Part shown: in pieces, positions 1 through 4,764 of the stretch | Position numbering within the stretch: position 1 is the first letter of the stretch | Layout of the letters: each line of letters opens with the position of its first letter | Assembly (NCBI GenBank): GCA_012974315.1 | Contig: JAAXQI010000111.1 | Coordinates: 1 to 6,871 of the forward strand | Reading direction: 5' to 3' | DNA length: 6,871 nt | DNA from: Desulfobacterales bacterium | Lineage (GTDB): Bacteria; Desulfobacterota; Desulfobulbia; Desulfobulbales; BM004 | Translations under genes and position numbers: made by a program | The notes under the pieces: generated by a model | Seen by the model: only the letters and a program-made list of their open reading frames with translations | Told to the model about the DNA's origin: nothing | Databases searched by the model: none

Positions 1-70
1 ATTCCAGACCTCGTAACACACTATGAAAATAGCCCTTGTTTTTGGACAATATCTATGTCTATTAGCGCAA

Positions 71-162
71 AATTGAGGGATTTAGGCATTGAGGAATTGG
101 ACGATTAAAGGATAAAATAAATAAAGGTAGATAGAATTCCTCAATCCCTTAATGCCTGAATT
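71..162. repeat. Inverted repeat made of decayed 8-bp units
   Basis: Two 28-nt arms (71-98 and 135-162) are inverted copies of each other with 24 of 28 positions matching, separated by a 36-nt AT-rich spacer. The inner 11 bp are perfect (ATTGAGGAATT at 88-98, AATTCCTCAAT at 135-145). Each arm also has an 8-nt period: on the left AATTGAGG, GATTTAGG, CATTGAGG, and on the right the same pattern in reverse complement. It begins 7 nt after the lysW stop, so it would fold at the 3' end of that transcript. There is no T-run after the stem on the minus strand, so it is not a textbook intrinsic terminator. It may be a dispersed repeat or MITE-like element, or an mRNA-end structure. Confidence 0.7.
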
Positions 163-169
163 AGACCTA

Positions 170-328
170 TTACTCACCCCAGTCTTCCTCCTCCTGCGGG
201 GCCTCCTGGACACTGTCTTTGCCGGTTATTTCGAGTTCGGATCCGCAGTCGTCACAGGCTATAATCTCTCCTTTTTCAACATCGGAAGCCAGGGTAACCT
301 CAGCTCCACATACAGGACATTCTGCCAT
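170..328 (-). CDS. lysW: LysW-type amino-group carrier protein
   Basis: This 52-residue acidic protein is the small carrier that, in the LysW family, holds alpha-aminoadipate or glutamate on the side-chain carboxyl of its C-terminal glutamate. The carrier protects the amino group during lysine, ornithine or arginine synthesis in the cytoplasm. Seen here: a zinc-ribbon with two cysteine pairs (C4-P-V-C7 and C25-D-D-C28), the GEIIACDDCGSELEI core typical of the family, an acidic linker, and the diagnostic C-terminal EDWGE ending in Glu52. The ATG is preceded by GGAGGT with a 5-nt spacer. It starts 21 nt after the stop of the rhodanese gene, so the two are probably co-transcribed. No partner enzyme gene (LysX/ArgX ligase, LysZ, LysY, LysJ, LysK) is in the window. 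Its biosynthetic role is therefore not shown, and a role outside lysine synthesis is possible. Family assignment is confident; the function in this operon is open. Confidence 0.9.
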   Translation of the reverse strand: MAECPVCGAEVTLASDVEKGEIIACDDCGSELEITGKDSVQEAPQEEEDWGE

Positions 329-349
329 GATACACCTCCATAATTTTTG

Positions 350-1702
350 TTATATTTCAGATATCTCAAAAGAACCGTCAGGGTTGACCTGGACAACTGC
401 GTTGAGATAGCGTGCCGTGTAGCCATTGTCCTGCAGAGTCTTGATCGACATGCTGGCCATAATTCCTGTGTTGCAGTGAATAATGATCTCTTTGTCTTTC
501 GGCACTTCGGCAAGTCTGTCAGCCAGCTGGGCTTGTGGAATATTAAGGGAGCCGGGAATCTGTCCCTCCATGCCGGCATCGCGCACATCAAGAATAAGCA
601 TGTTTTTCGGTGTCTCTGATGCTACTTTTTTAAACTCGGTAGAACTGACCTGCCCTGGTTTCAGTTTTTTGACATAGACAATCTTTGAGCCTGGGTCACC
701 CGGGAAAAATTTGCCGTCCCAAGCCTTGGCGCCACCTTTGAGGACAGTGGTGTTTTTATAGCCCCAACCGCGTAAAAGTGCAAAGGTTTCGGCGGAAGTC
801 TGGTCATCACTATACAGAATGATAGGGGCGGATTTCTTCTTGGGAAATTTATCTTTTGCTGCAGCCAGTTCAGCCTCAGGAATGGAAACTGATCCTTTAA
901 TATGTCCTGCAGTGGCAGCTTCTTTTGAACGGAGATCAACAAGCACGTATGCATCGTCTTCGTGGATCATCTTCTTGAGGCCGTTTTTTTCTGAAACAAC
1001 TACGCCGTTTTCTTTTTTCCAACCAGGGATACCTGTACTGAGAACCTTTACATTGGTGTAACCAAGTTCTTCTGCCTCACGGGCAGAAAAGGGACTCAGG
1101 GTTCAGGTGGGCCCTCCGCAGTAAAAGACCAGGAGCATGTCTTTGTCCTGGGGCAGGACGGTGGTGCATTCGTCCGCGAACTTACCATAAGGTAAGGAGA
1201 TGGCAGTGGGGATATGGCCGCCCATGTAAGCTCCGCCCGGTCTGGCATCAACCAATGTGTAGTTGCCTTTTTCCGGTCCCATGGCAACCAGTTTCACCGT
1301 TTCAGCGTTGGTGAATTTCTGGTGCTCAGGAACTTTATAGGGTTGTTTAACTGCTATTTCGGTGGCCAGGGGTTTTGCTTCAGTCCCTGTGAAGCTGACA
1401 AGAATTTCTTTCTTGGCGGGAAGCTTGGCGATTTCATCGGCACCGGCGGTTTTGTCTCCTTTGACAACTTCGGTCTTATCATCATACTTGACGATCCAGA
1501 CCATTGTACCAACCTTAACCTGCAGGGTGTTAAAGTCCGGGGAAACAGTTCCAAGGGTACCCCGGATAGCATCGGGTTGTCCGGTATGACATTTTTTACA
1601 CCCACCTGCAATAGTGGGTTTACCAGCCTCCGAAACCCCGGCTGTGCAGAAAGTTGCTGCAACTAGAGCTGCCAGAAGCACTGTTTTATTTCTGGTTATC
1701 AT
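350..1702 (-). CDS. Exported mono-heme triple-rhodanese selenoprotein (Sec at residue 200)
   Basis: Read through one in-frame TGA, this is a 450-residue protein. Residues 1-26 form a signal peptide (MITRNK, hydrophobic core, A-rich end), so it is probably periplasmic. C35-K-K-C38-H39 is a c-type heme site. Residues 46-125 form a beta-rich segment recalling OB-like DUF5666 domains. Rhodanese domain 1 (about 134-230) has the LVDAR...GGHIP motif and the loop YCGGPT-U200-TLS. Domain 2 (about 241-335) has VDLR...GHI, but Ser298 sits where the catalytic Cys should be, so it is probably inactive. Domain 3 (about 350-440) has LDVRD and the complete loop C410NTGIMA. Rhodaneses move sulfane sulfur onto thiol acceptors. 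A heme plus a selenolate suggests redox or sulfur chemistry outside the cytoplasm, but the substrate is unknown. The start has AGGAGG 5 nt upstream. The frame is open on both sides of the TGA, with rhodanese homology continuous across it. The alternative, a nonsense mutation, is less likely given the SECIS-like hairpin. Confidence 0.88.
1068..1090 (-). promoter_or_regulatory. SECIS-like hairpin after the TGA
   Basis: In the mRNA a perfect 7-bp stem TTCTGCC / GGCAGAA closes a five-base loop CGTGA. It extends by a U-G and a U-A pair to 9 bp. The loop begins 21 nt after the TGA, and its second base is G followed by U. Bacterial SECIS elements bound by SelB are short hairpins within the coding sequence, just downstream of the UGA, with a G (often GU) near the start of the apical loop. 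This hairpin fits in position and form. SelB binding is inferred. Confidence 0.8.
1103..1105 (-). other. Probable selenocysteine codon (in-frame TGA)
   Basis: The codons around the TGA read Y-C-G-G-P-T-(TGA)-T-L-S-P-F-S-A. Exported rhodanese relatives carry CGG/CNG-x-x-C-x-LS at this point, so the TGA replaces the second active-loop cysteine, the usual Cys/Sec exchange of selenoproteins. The 732 nt between the ATG and the next Met codon (970) are an exact multiple of three, and no other stop interrupts the frame. Confidence 0.85.
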
Positions 1703-1771
1703 TATTTCCTCCTTTTGTCGTTAATCTTAGAAGATACAAGTTGATCTTGTGTAATTGGCTGCAGTTCATTT

Positions 1772-1787
1772 AGCAAAAGGTATGCCA
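1772..1787 (-). promoter_or_regulatory. Sigma-54 (-24/-12) promoter of the rhodanese-lysW operon
   Basis: The minus strand reads TGGCATACCTTTTGCT. Against the sigma-54 consensus TGGCACRNNNNTTGCW only the C at the sixth position differs, and GG and GC are exactly 10 nt apart. It points at the rhodanese gene. Transcription would start near 1761, giving a leader of about 60 nt before the ATG at 1702. Sigma-54 promoters need an enhancer-binding activator, so the operon is probably switched on by a specific signal. Confidence 0.8.
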
Positions 1788-1790
1788 TTT

Positions 1791-1831
1791 AATTCTGCAT
1801 TGGCATGTTTGATTAATTAATGAGCAGAATT
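1791..1831. promoter_or_regulatory. Inverted repeat next to the sigma-54 promoter
   Basis: AATTCTGC (1791-1798) and GCAGAATT (1824-1831) are perfect inverted 8-mers around an AT-rich centre that holds ATTAATTAAT (1812-1821). The pair lies directly upstream of the -24 element of the minus-strand promoter. It could be a regulator site or a bendable (IHF-like) region between activator and promoter. Function is inferred from position only. Confidence 0.4.
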
Positions 1832-1901
1832 GAGTATCAGGTTGGAATGGCCGTTGATGGAGGTATGGCTAAAAAGCCGTTGCCTGACTGTAAAAAAAGG
1901 T

Positions 1902-1919
1902 ATTGCCAGAGATGGCAGT
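1902..1919. promoter_or_regulatory. Candidate upstream activator site
   Basis: ATTGCCA-GAGA-TGGCAGT is a short dyad with 6 of 7 arm positions pairing. Its centre is about 150 nt upstream of the predicted start of the minus-strand sigma-54 transcript, a usual distance for enhancer-binding proteins. The remaining 1703-2056 non-coding stretch holds no convincing gene. Evidence is symmetry and position only. Confidence 0.35.
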
Positions 1920-1993
1920 GATAAAAGTAAGGGAACTGTTTAAAATAGATTTTATTTTGTGGAGAAAAAATGAAGGTGGTGCTGTTAAGGGAA

Positions 1994-2040
1994 AATATAT
2001 GTTAACCTGTTAATACATTAACGTTAAGTTAACATATATT
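1994..2040. repeat. GTTAAC-rich nested palindrome
   Basis: AATATATGTTAAC (1994-2006) and GTTAACATATATT (2028-2040) are perfect 13-bp inverted repeats around a 21-nt loop. The loop contains a second perfect dyad, GTTAAT-AC-ATTAAC (2009-2022). Counting both strands, GTTAA occurs at seven or more places between 1984 and 2043. It begins 16 nt past the LEA lipoprotein stop, and TTTTCCC follows the stem on the minus strand, so it could act as a weak terminator or mRNA 3'-end structure. The repeated core and high AT content equally suit a cluster of regulator binding sites, perhaps a distant enhancer for the sigma-54 promoter. Confidence 0.6.
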
Positions 2041-2056
2041 AACATTTTATGTGGGG

Positions 2057-2539
2057 TCACTGGCTGGCTTTTTGCAGCGGAATAATACCTTCCTTATCAA
2101 AAGCATAGCGCTTAGCAAACATGCTGCTTTCTCCCACTCGAATAGAACCTTGCATGGAAAAGGCAACATCTGTTTTATTGGGAATCTTGTTCAGCAGCTG
2201 GATCAAGTCAAAATAAGAGCTGGCGAGCCGCAAAGTGAGGAGTCCGTATTCCTGGGGGGCAATAATCTGGGTCAGATTGCTCTTGCCGGAAAATACCTTG
2301 ATACCCTCAAGGTGCAGGGTGTAGTCAACCCCCTGGATGGTAACTCCACTCCCGTTCGGGTTAAAGACCCTGAGTTCAGCTAAGAGGTTGACGTGGCTCA
2401 ATGTCACATCCTTAACATCAACCTTCATGAGGTTGACTTCAGGAGGTATGACATTGATAGTACTGCAACCATAAAGCGGAATTATGAAAAGAAGAGCAGT
2501 TATTACTAAAAATGATTTGATCCTGATTGATCTGGTCAT
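2057..2539 (-). CDS. LEA14-like (LEA type 2 / WHy domain) lipoprotein
   Basis: This 160-residue protein begins with a lipoprotein signal peptide: a basic MTRSIRIK start, a hydrophobic stretch and the lipobox P-L-Y-G-C25. It is therefore probably exported and lipid-anchored. The mature part matches the LEA type 2 / water-stress-hypersensitive-response pattern: a beta sandwich with repeated short strands, the conserved phrase LRVFNPNGSGVTIQGVDYTL (about 56-75), and 'LTLRL' later. Bacterial members are small envelope lipoproteins of mostly unknown role; a link to desiccation or stress is by family name only. The ATG has TTGGAG 7 nt upstream. The gene stands alone, divergent from the broken cytochrome gene. 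Codon use and composition look ordinary for the window. Confidence 0.85.
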   Translation of the reverse strand: MTRSIRIKSFLVITALLFIIPLYGCSTINVIPPEVNLMKVDVKDVTLSHVNLLAELRVFNPNGSGVTIQGVDYTLHLEGIKVFSGKSNLTQIIAPQEYGLLTLRLASSYFDLIQLLNKIPNKTDVAFSMQGSIRVGESSMFAKRYAFDKEGIIPLQKASQ

Positions 2540-2616
2540 GGCAGAACTCCAATTTCGGTAAATATGGAACTCATTTAAGAGGATTAAGATTTAAGATGCC
2601 GCCAGTAATAATTTTA

Positions 2617-2646
2617 ATAATGTAACTTAAATGATTATATTAACAA
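2617..2646 (-). promoter_or_regulatory. Weak sigma-70-like promoter for the LEA lipoprotein
   Basis: TTGTTA (2646-2641) and CATTAT (2622-2617) are separated by 18 nt on the minus strand. Each matches 4 of 6 consensus bases, about 75 nt upstream of the lipoprotein ATG. The region is very AT-rich, so chance matches are likely. Confidence 0.25.
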
Positions 2647-2780
2647 AGAATAAATAATTAACAAAAGAATGTGGAAGAACCATTGTTCAATAAATAATTC
2701 TGGCAAGTTTATAGACATAGCTGTAGTTTAGGGTTAATTGGTGGGTTTTTGTATGAAAGAATAACGGAGAGGGCAGGGTG

Positions 2781-3240
2781 ATGAAAAAGCTCTTTTACGG
2801 ATTGTTGTGCAGTTTACTGGCAGCAGTTTGTTCCTGCCCCAGGTGCTACTTGCAGGGTCAGTCCTGCAGAAAAGTGCTGAGCCTGGTGTGAGTATATGGC
2901 TTAACCATGAATATATCGGGAAGACCACGAAAGAGGAAAATGGGTTAGTAATTAAGGATCTCGTCCCTGGTGAATACAATCTCAGGGCAACTATGGATGT
3001 GAAACCTGTCACCATGGCATGGATGATGAAGGTAAACAGACCGCCTATACTGAAGGCATGGTAATCCAGCACTGTGCCACATGTCATAACCCAGCAATGG
3101 AGAACAAAAAGCTGAACAGCTTGACCCGGGCAGCACATGCCAGGTGTAAGAGATGCCACAAGAAGGTGGTAGAAGAATCAGGGACAGCTGGGCCGATTGG
3201 CAAATGCAGTGGATGTCATATTTTTGCAGAGGGAGAATAA
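2781..3240 (+). pseudogene. Frameshifted PEGA-like / four-heme cytochrome gene
   Basis: Three overlapping frames together look like one exported multiheme protein. Frame A starts at ATG 2781 (purine-rich GGAGAGGG upstream) with MKKLFYGLLCSLLAAV, a signal-peptide start, and ends at TGA 2889-2891. Frame B continues the signal peptide (LFLPQVLLAGS) and then a PEGA-like stretch, GVSIWLNHEYIGKTT...LVIKDLVPGEYNLRA (about 2888-2990). Frame C is open from 2974 and carries four c-type heme motifs: CETCH (2998-3012, followed by H), CATCH (3073-3087), CKRCH (3145-3159) and CSGCH (3205-3219). It ends at TAA 3240. The spacing and the CHH pair resemble class III (c3/c7-type) cytochromes, which carry electrons in the periplasm. 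Joining A to B and B to C each needs a -1 shift, that is one missing base, probably near 2815-2845 (a CCCC run is at 2838-2841) and near 2975-2997. This is a decayed gene or two sequencing errors. Confidence 0.7.
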
Positions 3241-3414
3241 TTTTGCCTTCTGGCGGGTTTTCTGTCTGATTAAAAGCAGGATTATCGAAGTCTCAGCTGA
3301 TCCATTATTGCATAATGATATATTGATATGCGATGTGATTTTATAGAGGGTGCGTTCTTTATAGATTAAATACTATTACTCAGGCAATATTTCTTGAGTG
3401 ATTTGGGAAGAAAT

Positions 3415-3771
3415 ATGACAAATGACAACCGCAGGTACGAAGACCGGGTACCAGTAGATTTTCAGGTCGACTTTATACATGAAGGAGACTATGTCCTGTC
3501 TTTCAGCAAAAACATATCCCTGGGTGGAATGTTTCTGTGTACGACTGAACCACTTGATCCGGGAAGCAAGGTGAAGCTTATTTTTCCTGTTGAGGAACAT
3601 TACCAGGCAGAGGTCCTGGCAGTTGTCGTCTGGATAAATAGATCTCCCAATGTTGAAGAAATCGGCATGGGGGTGCAGTTTATAAGCCCTCTTTCTTCCG
3701 ACCTGAAAGAAAGCATTATGAAAGATATCAAGCGTGTTGAAATCCTTAAGGAGTTTGAAGGATTTGCCTGA
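3415..3771 (+). CDS. PilZ domain protein (cyclic-di-GMP receptor type)
   Basis: This 118-residue single-domain cytoplasmic protein has both PilZ c-di-GMP contact motifs: RxxxR as R-Y-E-D-R near residues 7-11, and NxSxxG as N-I-S-L-G-G near residue 36. The conserved end W...GMGVQF follows, with a short C-terminal helix. It resembles the Myxococcus-type PilZ family common in delta-proteobacteria, which links c-di-GMP to motility, surface or regulatory outputs. The partner is unknown. I prefer ATG 3415, with GGAAG 4 nt upstream. A TTG at 3394 would add seven residues and has a poorer ribosome site. The gene is followed after 76 nt by the nitroreductase, in the same direction. Confidence 0.85.
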   Translation: MTNDNRRYEDRVPVDFQVDFIHEGDYVLSFSKNISLGGMFLCTTEPLDPGSKVKLIFPVEEHYQAEVLAVVVWINRSPNVEEIGMGVQFISPLSSDLKESIMKDIKRVEILKEFEGFA

Positions 3772-3847
3772 TTAGTAGACATTTGCAAAAGAACACAATC
3801 CAGATTCTGCAAGTTTTTCTTATCCGATTAATCATCATTCCTTAAAT

Positions 3848-4762
3848 ATGCAGAAATCAGTAACAACGTTCATAGACCCGGACTCCTGTATTGGCTGCGG
3901 GCTCTGTGTTGAAGTCTGCCCGGCAAAGACGCTTTCCATGCAGGATGGAAAGGCTTTGGTTACCGGTTCGTATTCAATGGGCTGCGGTCATTGTGAAGCA
4001 GTCTGCCCGGTTGATGCCATACGGGTTGAAGCACTGGAACATCCTTTCACGTTGTCATCTGCTGCAGTGGATGACCGTTGGCTGCCCCATGGAGAATATG
4101 ATACCGCGCAGCTTGTCCGTTTGATGCGATCCAGGCGTTCCTGTCGCAACTATACGGACAGAGAGATTGACCGAAAACTGTTGGAAGACCTTGTCAAGAT
4201 AGGTACGACAGCTCCATCAGGCACCAACTCGCAACTCTGGACCTTTACGATCCTTGCCAGCCGCCGGGAGGTTGTTGTACTTGGTAATCATATTGCCCGG
4301 TTTTTTGACAAGCTGAACAGGATGGCGGAAAAATCCTGGTTCAGGCTTTTAAGTAAATATTTCGGTGGGGATACCCTGGGGAAATATTACCGTCGCTACT
4401 ATGAAACTGTCAGTGAAGGGCTTCTTCTCTGGAAACAGGGAGGAAAAGATACTTTGTTTCATGGGGCAGCGGCAGCGATTCTTGTGGGGGGTAAGAAAGC
4501 GGCAAGTTCACCCCTGGAAGATGGAATTCTGGCAAGTCAGAATATTATGCTGGCAGCCCACAGTCTCGGGCTGGGCACCTGTATGATAGGATTCGCGGTT
4601 GAGGCCATTAAAAGAGATAAGAATATCGTAAAGCTTCTGGATATCCCGGATGATGAATCAATATTTGCAGTTATAGCACTGGGCTACCCGGCAGAGCAGT
4701 ACGAGAAAGCTACATACAGAAAAAAGATCAAGCCCCGTTATCCGACATTGCTGAGGAAATAG
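3848..4762 (+). CDS. Ferredoxin-nitroreductase fusion protein
   Basis: This 304-residue protein has an N-terminal two-cluster ferredoxin domain (1-60) and a nitroreductase-family FMN domain (about 88-285). Cluster motif I is complete: C14-IG-C17-GL-C20-VEV-C24-P. Motif II has C46, C49 and C53-P, but Ser43 sits where the first cysteine is expected. The FMN side shows RSRRSCR (94-100), APSGTNSQLW (122-131) and GLGTCMIG (242-249), all usual in this family. Such fusions are presumed to pass low-potential electrons from Fe-S clusters to flavin to reduce an unknown compound in anaerobes. No signal peptide is seen. There is no good Shine-Dalgarno before ATG 3848. The ABC exporter gene follows after 2 nt, so the two are probably translated together. 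Confidence 0.88.
   Translation: MQKSVTTFIDPDSCIGCGLCVEVCPAKTLSMQDGKALVTGSYSMGCGHCEAVCPVDAIRVEALEHPFTLSSAAVDDRWLPHGEYDTAQLVRLMRSRRSCRNYTDREIDRKLLEDLVKIGTTAPSGTNSQLWTFTILASRREVVVLGNHIARFFDKLNRMAEKSWFRLLSKYFGGDTLGKYYRRYYETVSEGLLLWKQGGKDTLFHGAAAAILVGGKKAASSPLEDGILASQNIMLAAHSLGLGTCMIGFAVEAIKRDKNIVKLLDIPDDESIFAVIALGYPAEQYEKATYRKKIKPRYPTLLRK
4752..4759 (+). promoter_or_regulatory. Ribosome site of the ABC gene inside the nitroreductase end
   Basis: GAGGAAAT lies across the last nitroreductase codons and supports the ABC start at 4765, two bases after the TAG. This arrangement implies translational coupling. A second ATG at 4804 with CAGGGA upstream is a weaker alternative. Confidence 0.55.
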
Positions 4763-4764
4763 AA

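Noticed and set aside
23..76. 17-codon ORF starting MKIALVFGQY
   Set aside because: It is too short, has no clear ribosome site, and runs into the repeat. Probably chance.
1103..1702. Treating the rhodanese as a 199-residue protein plus a separate 206-residue protein
   Set aside because: The downstream part is in the same frame, lacks its own ribosome site at 970, and the first rhodanese domain would be cut in its active loop. Sec readthrough explains all of this.
1847..1921. Small plus-strand ORF of 24 codons (MAVDGGMAKKPLP...)
   Set aside because: It has no proper ribosome site (the GGAGG is only 1 nt from the inner ATG) and no recognisable family, and it lies in the control region of the opposite-strand operon.
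2889..2891. TGA in the broken cytochrome gene as a second selenocysteine codon
   Set aside because: The frame after it is not coding-like. PEGA-like sequence lies in another frame, so a frameshift is the better explanation.
3394..3414. TTG start for the PilZ protein
   Set aside because: ATG 3415 has a better-placed GGAAG, and the added residues show no conserved feature.
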